Source of the DNA: Nocardioides sp. zg-DK7169
GTDB lineage: Bacteria; Actinomycetota; Actinomycetes; Propionibacteriales; Nocardioidaceae
Direction: 5' to 3'
NCBI RefSeq assembly: GCF_013155365.1
Contig: NZ_JABJRA010000017.1
Span: forward strand, 1 to 55,246
Length of the DNA: 55,246 nt
Part shown: positions 21,900 to 29,913 of the stretch, piece by piece
Position numbering within the stretch: position 1 is the first letter of the stretch
Layout: each line of letters opens with the position of its first letter
Notes under the pieces: generated by a model
What the model was told of the DNA's origin: nothing
Seen by the model: the letters and a program-made list of their open reading frames with translations, nothing else
Databases searched by the model: none
Translations under genes and position numbers: made by a program

Positions 21900-23474
21900 C
21901 TACACCCGGCGCAGCCGCCGGGCGAGCAGGGCCGCGCGAGCGGCGTTGCTGCCGGCCGCCCCGTGCACGCCGCCGCCGGGGTGGGCAGAGGCGGAGGCGA
22001 GGAAGAGCCCGCGCACCGGGGTCTCGGGGCGCCCGGTGCCCGGCACCGGGCGGAAGACCAGCTGCTGGTGCAGCTGCGCCGTGCCGCCGCCGATGGCCCC
22101 GCCGATGAGGTTCGCGTTGCGCGCCTCGAGCTCGTGGGGGCCCAGGATCCGGCGCGCCTGCACCCGGTCCCCGAACCCGGGCGCGAGGCGCTCGACGCGC
22201 GCCTGCATCCGGTCGGCCATCCGCTCCAGGTCGTCGTGGTCCCAGCGGCCGGTGATCTTGTCCTCACCGGCGTCGCGCAGCACCTTCTGGGGCATGTGGG
22301 TGTAGGCCCAGACCGACTCGGTCCCGGCCGGCGAGCGACCCGGGTCGGTGGTGGTCATCTGCCCCAGCAGGAGGAACGGTCGCGACGGCACCGCGCCGGC
22401 CTCGATCTGGGCGTAGGTCTCCGTCAGCTCGGCCACCGAGTCCGCGACGTGCACCGTGCCCGGCGCGTGCGACGGCTCGACCGCCCACGGCACCGGGCCG
22501 GACAGCGCCCAGTCCACCTTGATCGTGGAGGGGTCCAGCTCGAAGCCCTCCATCCGGCGCAGGGTGCGCGCCGGCAGGTCCTCGGGGCGCACCAGGCCGC
22601 CGTACAGCAGCGGCGCGGAGACGTCGGCGAGGACCGCGCGGGCCCGGATCCGCTCGCCGTCGGCGAGCCGCACCCCCTGGGCCCGGCCCCGGTCCACCTC
22701 GATCCCGACGACCTCTGCTGCGCAGCGCAGCGTGCCGCCCCGGGACTCCAGGCGGCGCACCAGCGCCTCGGCCAGGCGACCGGCCCCGCCTTGGGGCACC
22801 GGCCACCCGACCGTCTGGCCGAGCATCGCCAGCAGCACGGCCATCAGCCCGGAGCCGGGGGCGTCGAGCGGGATGTCGGCGTGGCTGGCGTTGCCGGCCA
22901 TGAGGAGCCGCCCCGGCTCGCCGCCGAAGCGCTCGCGCGCCAGCGCGGACGCCGGCGTCAGCAGGGTGCGGACCAGGTCGAGCCCGCCGGCCCGGCGTAC
23001 GGCGAGCGCCGCGGAGACGCCGCTGCGCACCGGCGGGAACGGCGAGAGCAACGCCCCGACGACCGAGTCGCCGATGACGTCCCAGGTGCGGCACAGCTCC
23101 AGCCAGGCCTCGCCGTCGCCGGGGTGCAGCTGCTCGAGACCGCGTGCGGTGACCTCACGGTCGCGGTGCAGGACCGCCCAGCTCTCGGACCCCGGGTGGA
23201 AGTGGCCCAGCACGCCCGGGGCGTGGCTCCAGGCCAGCCCGTGCTCCTCGAGCCCCAGCCCGCGCACCACCGGCGAGGCCGCCGCGAGCGGGTAGAAGGA
23301 GCTCATCGTGTCGTGCACGAAGTCCGGGTGCACGTCGCGGTCGCTGCGCACGGCGCCGCCCGGCGTCTCCTGCGCCTCGAGGACGAGCACCGACCAGCCG
23401 GCGTCGGTGAGCAGGTTCGCCGCGACCAGGCCGTTGGGCCCGGCGCCGACGACGACCGCGTCCCAGTCAGTCAC
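21900..23474 (-). CDS. NAD(P)/FAD-dependent oxidoreductase, phytoene-desaturase-like
   Basis: 524 residues. FAD dinucleotide fold GAGPNGLVAANLL (10-22) followed by VLVLEAQETPGGAVRS, the second FAD motif of the amine-oxidase/phytoene-desaturase superfamily. The C-terminus GLFLASASAHPGGGVHGAAGSNAA is the conserved last FAD motif of CrtI-like enzymes. Relatives desaturate or isomerise isoprenoids, but no crtB or crtE is in the window, so a carotenoid role is unproven. The last 8 bases of the frame upstream overlap: its start lies inside the 3' end of the SRPBCC gene. Confidence 0.88.
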   Translation of the reverse strand: MTDWDAVVVGAGPNGLVAANLLTDAGWSVLVLEAQETPGGAVRSDRDVHPDFVHDTMSSFYPLAAASPVVRGLGLEEHGLAWSHAPGVLGHFHPGSESWAVLHRDREVTARGLEQLHPGDGEAWLELCRTWDVIGDSVVGALLSPFPPVRSGVSAALAVRRAGGLDLVRTLLTPASALARERFGGEPGRLLMAGNASHADIPLDAPGSGLMAVLLAMLGQTVGWPVPQGGAGRLAEALVRRLESRGGTLRCAAEVVGIEVDRGRAQGVRLADGERIRARAVLADVSAPLLYGGLVRPEDLPARTLRRMEGFELDPSTIKVDWALSGPVPWAVEPSHAPGTVHVADSVAELTETYAQIEAGAVPSRPFLLLGQMTTTDPGRSPAGTESVWAYTHMPQKVLRDAGEDKITGRWDHDDLERMADRMQARVERLAPGFGDRVQARRILGPHELEARNANLIGGAIGGGTAQLHQQLVFRPVPGTGRPETPVRGLFLASASAHPGGGVHGAAGSNAARAALLARRLRRV

Positions 23475-23916
23475 TGGGGGCCGTGACCGGGCGCTCGGCG
23501 ACGTAGGCGAGGCGCCGCAGGCTCTCGTTGTTGCGCCACGCCAGCGAGGCGTCGCGCAGCGGCTTCGGCATCAGCGTGCCCGGGCCGGAGACCAGGTCCT
23601 CCTCCATCACCACCCGGGTGTCGGGGCCGTGCGGCTCCAGGCGCAGCGTCACCGAGGCGACGCCGCTGGGTTGGGCGCGGGCCCGCAGGCTCAGCGAGAC
23701 CCCGGGGTCGACGTCGGTGACCTCGGTGTAGTCGTCGATCAGCACCGGCCAGGTGCCGACCGAGTGGTGCAGCCGGGCGCCCACCTCCGGCCAGCTCGGC
23801 TCGACCGCGCGCATCCGGGACGCGCCCACGACCCACAGCGGGTAGGTCCAGCCGTCGGCGAGCACCTCCCACACGCGCTCGGGGCTGGCGTGGATCACCG
23901 TCTCGTTGGTCGACAT
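23467..23916 (-). CDS. SRPBCC (START-like) family protein
   Basis: 149 residues from ATG 23916, sharing one base with the LLM stop (TGATG). It opens with TVIHASPERVWEVLADGWTYPLWVVGASRM, the helix-grip signature of polyketide-cyclase/START-like proteins, which hold hydrophobic ligands in a cavity. VVMEEDLVSGPG and the tail helix complete the fold. It directly precedes a phytoene-desaturase-like enzyme and overlaps it by 8 bases, so it may carry or present the same hydrophobic substrate. No ligand can be named. Confidence 0.87.
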   Translation of the reverse strand: MSTNETVIHASPERVWEVLADGWTYPLWVVGASRMRAVEPSWPEVGARLHHSVGTWPVLIDDYTEVTDVDPGVSLSLRARAQPSGVASVTLRLEPHGPDTRVVMEEDLVSGPGTLMPKPLRDASLAWRNNESLRRLAYVAERPVTAPSD

Positions 23917-24878
23917 CAGCGGGTCCTCTCCTCGTCCACTGCGGGCAGCACGTGGGTGCCGTAGAACTCGATCATCTCCAGGGTGTGCGGCCCCATGTTG
24001 GCCAGGTAGAGCTCGTCGTAGCCCGCCTCGGCGTACTCCCGCACGAGGTCGAGGTGGTCGTCCAGGTCGTTGCCGGCGACCGCGGACTCGCGGGTGGACT
24101 CCATGGTGACCAGCTGGGTGGCCTGCTCGAAGTGCTCGGGCGTCGGGAGGATCTGCGCCATCTCCCCCGGCAGGCCGGCGTTGGGCCACAGCCGGTGGGC
24201 GTGCTCCCAGCCCTCCTCCTTGGTGGGTGCGAAGGCGACCTTCGCACCGCCCTGCGCCGGCCGGCCACCGGAGGCCTGCTTGAAGGCCGCGACCAGCTCG
24301 GCGTCCGGGGATGTGCCGATGTAGCCGTCGCCGATGCGCGCGGCGACCTCGACCGCCTTGGGCCCGAAGGCCGACACGAAGATCTCCGGCGGGGTCTCGG
24401 GCACGTTGTAGATCCGGGCGTGCTCGACGGTGTAGTGGCGCCCGCGGTGGCTGACCACCTCGCCGGTCCACAGCCGGCGGATCACCTCCACTGCCTCCTC
24501 CAGCATCTCCAGGCGTACGTCGGCGCCGGGCCAGGGCCCGCCGAGGATGCTCTCGTTGAGCGCCTCCCCCGTGCCGACGCCGAGGGTGAAGCGGCCCTTC
24601 AGGAGCTCCGCGCAGGTGCCGGCGGCCTGGGCGACGATCGCGGGGTGCAGCCGCACCGTGGGACAGGTGACGGCGGTGGTGACGTGCAGGTCGCAGACCT
24701 GGCTGACCGCGCCGATCACGCTCCACACGTGCGCGCTGTTGCCCTGCTCGTTGTTCCAGGGGTGGAAGTGGTCGCTGATCCACAGGCCAGCGAAGCCCGC
24801 CTCCTCGGCCGCGCGGGCCTGGGCGACCAGCTCGGCGGGGGTGTACTCCTCTGTGGACAGGAAGAACCCGATGCGCAT
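23916..24878 (-). CDS. F420-type LLM-class flavin-dependent oxidoreductase (TIGR03557-like)
   Basis: 320 residues. Luciferase-like TIM barrel: MRIGFFLSTEEYTP, SDHFHPWN near 40, TCPTVRLHPAIVAQAA and LGVGTGEALNE, matching the TIGR03557 group related to F420-dependent glucose-6-phosphate dehydrogenase. F420 rather than FMN is the likely cofactor. It is first in the ten-gene operon and so may supply the redox step at its head. ATG 24878 is preceded by GAGAGCGG-type sequence. The open frame upstream antisense to the HAD gene is not coding. Substrate unknown. Confidence 0.88.
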   Translation of the reverse strand: MRIGFFLSTEEYTPAELVAQARAAEEAGFAGLWISDHFHPWNNEQGNSAHVWSVIGAVSQVCDLHVTTAVTCPTVRLHPAIVAQAAGTCAELLKGRFTLGVGTGEALNESILGGPWPGADVRLEMLEEAVEVIRRLWTGEVVSHRGRHYTVEHARIYNVPETPPEIFVSAFGPKAVEVAARIGDGYIGTSPDAELVAAFKQASGGRPAQGGAKVAFAPTKEEGWEHAHRLWPNAGLPGEMAQILPTPEHFEQATQLVTMESTRESAVAGNDLDDHLDLVREYAEAGYDELYLANMGPHTLEMIEFYGTHVLPAVDEERTR

Positions 24879-24965
24879 CCGCTCTCCTCGTTGGTTCCTG
24901 GTCGTGACCGCGGTAACCCGAGGAGACCCGGGACATGCGGCGCCACGACGGGGTACCGGCCCGCG

Positions 24966-25643
24966 ATGAGCGACTCCACCACCGCCGTGCTGCTGGACAT
25001 CGACGGGACCCTCGTCGACTCGACCTACCACCACGCCCTGGCGTGGCACCGTGCGTTCGCGCGCCACGAGAGCGCCCCACCGATCTGGCGCATCCACCGC
25101 ACCATCGGCATGGGCGGCGACAAGCTCGTCGCCCACGTCGCCGGGGAGGAGGTCGAGCAGCGCTCCGGTGACAAGCTGCGAGACGCCTGGAAGGAGGAGT
25201 ACGCCGCGGTGCGCGAGGAGGTCCTCGCGCTGCCCGGCGCCGCCGACCTGGTCCGCGGGCTGCGGGCGCGCGGCCACCGGGTCGCCCTGGCCTCCTCCGG
25301 GGACCCGCAGTTCTCCCGGGAGGCCGTCGAGCTGGTCGGGATCGGCGATGACGTCGAGCTGCTCACCACCTCCGAGGACGTCGAGGCCTCCAAGCCCGAG
25401 CCGGACCTGGTCGGTGAGACGCTGTCGCGCCTCGGCGGCGTCGAGCGGGCGGTGTTCGTCGGCGACACGCCGTACGACGTGGAGGCCTCGGGCCGCGCCG
25501 GCCTGCGCTGCCTCGGGGTCCTCTCCGGCGGATTCGGACGCGAGGAGCTGCTCGCCGCCGGCGCGGCCGCGGTCGTCGACGGACCGGGCGACCTGCTGGA
25601 CATCGACTGGGAGGCCCACCTCTCGCCCCTGCACCCGGCGTAG
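24966..25643 (+). CDS. HAD-superfamily phosphatase (Gph/PGP type)
   Basis: 225 residues from ATG 24966. All four HAD motifs are present: DIDGT (11-15, nucleophile D11 and acid D13), ASSGD for the serine, SKPEPD for the lysine and GDTPYD for the second metal site. The helical cap between motifs 1 and 2 (HHALAWHRAF...) is the C1 type of beta-phosphoglucomutase/phosphoglycolate phosphatase. It is divergent from the LLM gene and may dephosphorylate a sugar phosphate for the neighbouring glycan pathway; that is inference. Confidence 0.9.
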   Translation: MSDSTTAVLLDIDGTLVDSTYHHALAWHRAFARHESAPPIWRIHRTIGMGGDKLVAHVAGEEVEQRSGDKLRDAWKEEYAAVREEVLALPGAADLVRGLRARGHRVALASSGDPQFSREAVELVGIGDDVELLTTSEDVEASKPEPDLVGETLSRLGGVERAVFVGDTPYDVEASGRAGLRCLGVLSGGFGREELLAAGAAAVVDGPGDLLDIDWEAHLSPLHPA

Positions 25644-25653
25644 CCCACCCCGT

Positions 25654-25695
25654 CGGTCGAGCCCGTCGAGACCGCGGTCCCGACAGGCTCGACCG
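25654..25695. terminator. Palindromic convergent terminator
   Basis: CGGTCGAGCC (25654-25663) and GGCTCGACCG (25686-25695) form a perfect 10-bp stem around GTCGAGACC...GACA. It sits between the convergent HAD and alcohol dehydrogenase genes. The sequence resembles the GGTTGAGC...GTCGAAACC palindromes that are dispersed at gene ends in many actinobacteria. Confidence 0.65.
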
Positions 25696-25714
25696 TCACG
25701 GTCCAGCCCGTCCG

Positions 25715-26902
25715 TCAGGGCTTGAAGACGACCTTCACCATGCCGTCGGCCTTGTCGCGGAACTTCGCGTAGGCCTCCGGCGCCTCGTCCAGCGGCAGCC
25801 GGTGGGTGGCGAAGTCCTCCACGCCGAGGCGGTCCTCGTCCTGGTTCAGCACCTCGAGGATGTCGTCGGTCCAGGAGCGCACGTTGGACTGACCCATCCG
25901 CAGCTGGATCTGCTTGTCGAACATCTGCATCAGCGGCATCGGGTCGGCGGCCCCGCCGTAGACCCCGGAGATGGAGATCGTGCCGCCGCGGCGCACGCTC
26001 TCGATGGCGAGGTACAGCGCGCTCAGCCGGTCGACGCCAGCCCTGGTCATCACCGCTTCCTGGACCTTCTTGGGCAGCAGGCCCAGCGCCCGCTGCGCGG
26101 TCTCCGCGACCGGGGATCCGTGGGCCTCCATGCCGACCGCGTCGATGACGGAGTCGGCCCCGCGGCCGCCGGTGAGCTCGCGGATCAGGCCCGGCACGTC
26201 GTCGACCTTGTCGATGTCGACGGCCTCGGCGCCCCGGGCCGCGACCCGGTGCAGGCGCTCGGGGACCCGGTCCGCGACGACCACCCGGTGACCGCGGTCC
26301 AGCGCGATCCGCGCCGCCATGTCGCCGATCGGCCCGGCGCCGAGCACGAGCAGCGTGCCGCCGTCGGGCACCGCGGCGTACTCCACGCCCTGCCAGGCGG
26401 TGGGGAGCACGTCGGAGAGGTAGAGGAAGCGCTCGTCCGGCGGGCCGTCCGGGACCTTGACGGGGAGGAAGTCGGCGAACGGCACCCGGAGCAGCTCGGC
26501 CTGCCCGCCCGGGACCTGGCCGTAGAGCTTGCTGAAGCCGAAGAGGCTGGCGCCGGTGCCCTGGTCTCGGTTCTGGGTGGTCTCGCACTGGCTGTGCAGC
26601 TGGTGGGAGCACATCCAGCACGAGCCGCAGCTGACGTTGAACGGCACCACCACCCGGTCGCCGGCCTTGAGCTCGCGGACCCCGGGCCCGACCTCCACGA
26701 CGACGCCCATCGGCTCGTGGCCGACGATGTCGCCGGGCGTCATGAACGGGGTCAGCGGGTCGTACAGGTGCAGGTCGGAACCGCACAGCCCGGTGCTCGT
26801 GATGCGCACGATCGCGTCGGTCGGCTCCTGGATCGTGGGGTCGGGAACCTCCTCGACGCGCATGTCCTGCCGGCCTTGCCACGTGACTGCTCGCACTTGC
26901 AT
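25715..26902 (-). CDS. Zinc-dependent alcohol dehydrogenase (MDR family)
   Basis: 395 residues. The catalytic zinc site is the cysteine of GLCGSDLH and the histidine of GHEPMG; the structural zinc site has four cysteines in CGSCWMCSHQLHSQC. The Rossmann loop is VLGAGPIGDMAA. It belongs to the long-chain glutathione-independent formaldehyde-dehydrogenase-like group that oxidises alcohols or aldehydes with NAD. ATG at 26902 with GGAGGT-type sequence before it. The HspR/MerR-like gene lies 75 bases upstream in the same direction, so stress control is possible. Confidence 0.92.
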   Translation of the reverse strand: MQVRAVTWQGRQDMRVEEVPDPTIQEPTDAIVRITSTGLCGSDLHLYDPLTPFMTPGDIVGHEPMGVVVEVGPGVRELKAGDRVVVPFNVSCGSCWMCSHQLHSQCETTQNRDQGTGASLFGFSKLYGQVPGGQAELLRVPFADFLPVKVPDGPPDERFLYLSDVLPTAWQGVEYAAVPDGGTLLVLGAGPIGDMAARIALDRGHRVVVADRVPERLHRVAARGAEAVDIDKVDDVPGLIRELTGGRGADSVIDAVGMEAHGSPVAETAQRALGLLPKKVQEAVMTRAGVDRLSALYLAIESVRRGGTISISGVYGGAADPMPLMQMFDKQIQLRMGQSNVRSWTDDILEVLNQDEDRLGVEDFATHRLPLDEAPEAYAKFRDKADGMVKVVFKP

Positions 26903-26977
26903 ACCTCCGGTGTCGGGGCTCGGGTGGGTGAGCCCGGCCGGTACCCGAGCAGCCCGTGCGGATGCCCCGGCCCCGCC

Positions 26978-27295
26978 TCAGCCCTCCCCGCCGGAGCGGC
27001 TGGAGCGCTCGTGGCGGCGCAGCCGCTCCTCCAGCACCCGCACCCGCTCCTCCAGGGCGAGCACGCGCGCGACACCGGCCAGGTTGAGCCCGTCGGCGAG
27101 CAGGTCGCGGATGCGGTGCAGCCGGTCGATGTCGTCGGGGCTGTAGAGGCGCGAGCCGCCCGGCGTCCGGTCCGGCTCGACGAGGCCGCGGCGCTCGTAG
27201 ACCCGCAGGTTCTGGATCTGCATGGACACCATGTCCGCGGCGACCGAGATCGCGAACACGCCGCGGCGGCGATCACCCGCTTGCGTTGTCGTCAT
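26978..27295 (-). CDS. MerR-family regulator, HspR-like
   Basis: 105 residues. The winged-helix MerR domain begins FAISVAADMVSMQIQNLRVYERRGLVEPDRT and continues GGSRLYSPDDIDRLHRIRDLL. The pattern ISVAA-x-VxMxxQxLRxYERxGLVxPxRTxGGxRxYS is that of HspR, the repressor of heat-shock genes. A C-terminal coiled segment (VLALEERVRVLEERLRRHE) should dimerise it. It is divergent from hsp20, which is its most likely target, along with itself. TATACT on the minus strand at 27307-27302 stands 6 bases before the ATG, so the mRNA is probably leaderless. Confidence 0.87.
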   Translation of the reverse strand: MTTTQAGDRRRGVFAISVAADMVSMQIQNLRVYERRGLVEPDRTPGGSRLYSPDDIDRLHRIRDLLADGLNLAGVARVLALEERVRVLEERLRRHERSSRSGGEG

Positions 27296-27301
27296 GCCCT
27301 G

Positions 27302-27328
27302 AGTATAAGAAATCTCTAACAGCCGTTA
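27302..27328. promoter_or_regulatory. Divergent promoter/operator between the HspR-like gene and hsp20
   Basis: AGTATA (27302-27307) is a perfect TATACT -10 box for the minus-strand regulator. TAAC-AGCC-GTTA (27317-27328) is a small perfect palindrome. CTGAGT at 27299-27304 is half of an HspR HAIR-type site (CTTGAGT-N7-ACTCAAG), but the second half is poorly kept. Control of both genes from this 82-bp gap is likely. Confidence 0.5.
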
Positions 27329-27377
27329 CAGGTCCACGGCGGGAGTCCGCGGACCCCAGCACCCAGGAGGGCATGTG

Positions 27378-27815
27378 ATGTTGCTTCGTACGACCGATCC
27401 GTTCCGTGACCTCGACCGTTTCGCCCAGCAGGTCCTCGGCACCTCGAACCGCCCCGCGGTGATGCCGATGGACGCGTGGCGCGAGGGCGACCGCTTCGTC
27501 ATCGAGTTCGACCTGCCCGGCGTGCAGCGCGAGAGCATCGACCTCGACGTCGAGCGCAACGTGCTGACCATCCGCGCCGAGCGCACCACGCGCGCCGGTG
27601 ACGCCGAGATGCTCGCCTCCGAGCGGCCCACCGGCGTCTTCAGCCGCCAGCTGGTGCTCGGGGACAACCTCGACCTGCAGCAGATCGAGGCGACCTACGC
27701 CGACGGCATGCTCCGCCTGGTCGTCCCGGTCGCGGAGAAGGCCAAGCCCCGCAAGATCCAGATCGCCGGCGGGTCCGAGGACGACGGAGAGGGCCGCGCC
27801 GCGATCAACGCCTGA
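27378..27815 (+). CDS. Hsp20/alpha-crystallin small heat-shock protein
   Basis: 145 residues from ATG 27378 with AGGAGG at 27365-27370; a GTG one codon earlier is possible. The alpha-crystallin domain starts with AWREGDRFVIEFDLPGV (about 34-50), contains IDLDVERNVLTIRAER and ends ATYADGMLRLVVPVAEKAKPRKIQI, the usual A-x-x-x-G-x-L motif. The oligomerising I-x-I appears as IQI. It is an ATP-independent holdase in the cytoplasm. Divergent HspR-like gene and operator imply heat or stress induction. Confidence 0.93.
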   Translation: MLLRTTDPFRDLDRFAQQVLGTSNRPAVMPMDAWREGDRFVIEFDLPGVQRESIDLDVERNVLTIRAERTTRAGDAEMLASERPTGVFSRQLVLGDNLDLQQIEATYADGMLRLVVPVAEKAKPRKIQIAGGSEDDGEGRAAINA

Positions 27816-27845
27816 GCCTCGGTGGCCGCCCGCGCCGGCCCCCCC

Positions 27846-28406
27846 TCAGCCCATCGTCTTCTGACCGTCGATCGTCTCGCGGATGATGTCGGCGTGCCCG
27901 GCGTGCTGGGCGGTCTCCGCCACGATGTGCAAGAAGGCGCGCCGCGCCGTCCACGACGCGCCCGCCTCGAACCACGGTGCCTGCGGCAGCGGCTGCGCGC
28001 GGTCGAGATCGACGCTGGCCACCAGCTCATCGGTGGCCGCGGCGACCTCGTCGTACGCCGCGAGCAGGCCGGCGACGGTGTCCTCACCGGTCATCTGGAA
28101 CTCCGCCTGGTGGGCGAGGATCTCCGGCGGCGGGTCGGCCCAGTCGACCGACTCCCAGTCGACGGCGTCCCCCGCACCGTTGACGACGAAGTCGGCCCAG
28201 TTCCGCTCGGTGGCCGTGACGTGCTTGAGCACGCCGCCGAGGCACAGCTCGCTCGCGGTCGGCCGGGTCGCGGCCTGCGCGTCGCTCACGCCGGCGACGG
28301 CGTAGCGCAGGAAGCCGCGGTGCTTGCCCAGCAGGTCCAGCAGGTCGCGGCGCTCGGCGCTCATCTGGGGGGTGGTCTGATCGGGGTTCACTGTGTCGTG
28401 TGTCAT
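27846..28406 (-). CDS. DinB family protein (DUF664)
   Basis: 186 residues from ATG 28406 (GTG 28415 would add three). Four-helix DinB fold: the metal-binding histidines appear in LKHVTATERNWADFV and, at the end, FLHIVAETAQHAGHADIIRETIDG, a near-perfect DUF664/DinB_2 signature. Many relatives are mycothiol- or bacillithiol-dependent enzymes; since actinobacteria make mycothiol, a mycothiol transferase role is plausible but unproven. It is convergent with hsp20. No ribosome binding site is obvious. Confidence 0.87.
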   Translation of the reverse strand: MTHDTVNPDQTTPQMSAERRDLLDLLGKHRGFLRYAVAGVSDAQAATRPTASELCLGGVLKHVTATERNWADFVVNGAGDAVDWESVDWADPPPEILAHQAEFQMTGEDTVAGLLAAYDEVAAATDELVASVDLDRAQPLPQAPWFEAGASWTARRAFLHIVAETAQHAGHADIIRETIDGQKTMG

Positions 28407-28475
28407 GTCGACCACGCTAGGAGCCGAAGCGGTCAGCTTCTGACCTCAGTCGACTCCCCGTTGCCAGAAATGCAG

Positions 28476-28520
28476 CGGGCGGGCGGGTCGAGGCCACATC
28501 GCCCTCGACCCGCCCGCCCG
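28476..28520. terminator. Strong terminator after der
   Basis: An 18-bp perfect stem: CGGGCGGGCGGGTCGAGG (28476-28493) pairs with 28503-28520, loop of 9 bases. It lies 13 bases after the der stop codon and ends the tyrA-cmk-plsC-der transcript. Confidence 0.8.
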
Positions 28521-28533
28521 ACGAGGCGTCAGA

Positions 28534-29913
28534 TCAGCGCTTGCGCTTCTCCCGCACCCCCAGCAGGATCACCATCGGCGTACCGGCGAACCCGAACTCC
28601 TCGCGCAGGCGGCGCTCGATGAACCGCTCGTAGGAGGCGTCGAGCTTGCCTGAGGTGAACAGCACGAACGTCGGCGGCGCGGTGGTCGGCTGGGTGCCGA
28701 AGAGGATCTTGGGCTGCTTGCCGCTGCGCACCGGGTGCGGGTGCTCGGCGACCAGGCGGCCCAGGAAGGTGTTGAGCGCGCCGGTGCCCACGCGGGTCTC
28801 CCAGCCGGCCAGCGCCTTCTCCAGCGCCGGCAGCAGCCGGTCGATGTGCCAGCCGGTGCGCGCGGTGATGTTGATCCGCGGCGCCCACTGCACCTGCACG
28901 AGCTCGCGCTCGATCTCGCGCTCGAGGTAGTAGCGGCGCTCCTCGTCGACCAGGTCCCACTTGTTGAAGGCGATGACCAGGGCCCGGCCCGCGTCGCGGA
29001 CGGTCTGGATGATGCGGATGTCCTGCTCGGAGATCGACTCCCCGCCGTCGACGACCAGCACGGCCACCTCGGCGCGGTCGATCGCGGTGGTGGTGCGCAG
29101 GGAGGCGTAGTACTCGTGGCCCGACGCGGACTTCACGCGCTTGCGGATGCCGGCGGTGTCGATGAAGCGCCAGGTCTTGCCACCGAGCTCGATCAGCTCG
29201 TCGACCGGGTCGACGGTGGTGCCGGCGGCGTTGTCGACGACCACGCGGTTCTCCCCCGCCAGCTTGTTCAGCAGCGAGGACTTGCCGACGTTGGGCTTGC
29301 CGACGATCGCGATGCGGCGCGGGCCGCCGACCTCGGCCTCGGGCTGCGGGGGCGGCTCGGGCAGCGCGGCGAGCACGGCGTCCAGCATGTCGCCGGAGCC
29401 GCGGCCGTGCAGGGCGGAGACCGGGTACGGCTCGCCGAGACCGAGGTTCCACAGGCCGTAGGCCTCGGCCTCGGTGCGCTGGTCGTCGACCTTGTTGGCG
29501 GCCAGCACGACCGGCTTGCCGGACTTGCGCAGGATCTTGACGACCGCCTCGTCGGAGTCGGTGATGCCGACGGTCGCATCGACGACGAACAGCACCGCGT
29601 CGGCCAGGCTGACCGCCACCTCGGCCTGCGCCGAGATCGACAGGGCGAGGCCCTGCGCGTCGGGGTCCCAGCCGCCGGTGTCGACGACGGTGAAGGCGCG
29701 GCCGTTCCAGTTGGCGTCGTAGGAGACCCGGTCGCGGGTGACGCCGGGGATGTCCTCCACGACCGCCTCGCGGCGGCCGATGATGCGGTTGACGAGCGTC
29801 GACTTGCCGACGTTCGGACGTCCCACGACGGCAAGGACGGGCACCGGTCCGGACGCGCCCCCGTCGGTCGTCGGGTCGGTGTCGTGCTCGGGCAGGTCGT
29901 AGCCCTCGGTCAT
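28534..29913 (-). CDS. der: Ribosome-assembly GTPase Der (EngA)
   Basis: 459 residues with two tandem GTPase domains: first P-loop GRPNVGKST (31-39), second GKPNVGKSS, each followed by a DTGGW/DTAGI G3 motif and NKVD/NKWD G4 motifs, then the KH-like C-terminal domain ending in VREKRKR. It is required for 50S subunit maturation. The start overlaps the plsC stop (ATGA). cmk, plsC and der in a row is the normal actinobacterial arrangement. Length is as expected. Confidence 0.97.
   Translation of the reverse strand: MTEGYDLPEHDTDPTTDGGASGPVPVLAVVGRPNVGKSTLVNRIIGRREAVVEDIPGVTRDRVSYDANWNGRAFTVVDTGGWDPDAQGLALSISAQAEVAVSLADAVLFVVDATVGITDSDEAVVKILRKSGKPVVLAANKVDDQRTEAEAYGLWNLGLGEPYPVSALHGRGSGDMLDAVLAALPEPPPQPEAEVGGPRRIAIVGKPNVGKSSLLNKLAGENRVVVDNAAGTTVDPVDELIELGGKTWRFIDTAGIRKRVKSASGHEYYASLRTTTAIDRAEVAVLVVDGGESISEQDIRIIQTVRDAGRALVIAFNKWDLVDEERRYYLEREIERELVQVQWAPRINITARTGWHIDRLLPALEKALAGWETRVGTGALNTFLGRLVAEHPHPVRSGKQPKILFGTQPTTAPPTFVLFTSGKLDASYERFIERRLREEFGFAGTPMVILLGVREKRKR

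Noticed and set aside
21900..24878. Carotenoid biosynthesis cluster
   Set aside because: One phytoene-desaturase-like gene is present but no phytoene synthase, GGPP synthase or cyclase; the name is not justified.
23916..26882. A single 988-codon open frame on the minus strand
   Set aside because: Only the 3' third is the LLM gene. The rest runs antisense to the HAD gene and out of frame through the alcohol dehydrogenase; low-complexity Arg/Gly/Asp composition shows a GC-rich shadow frame.
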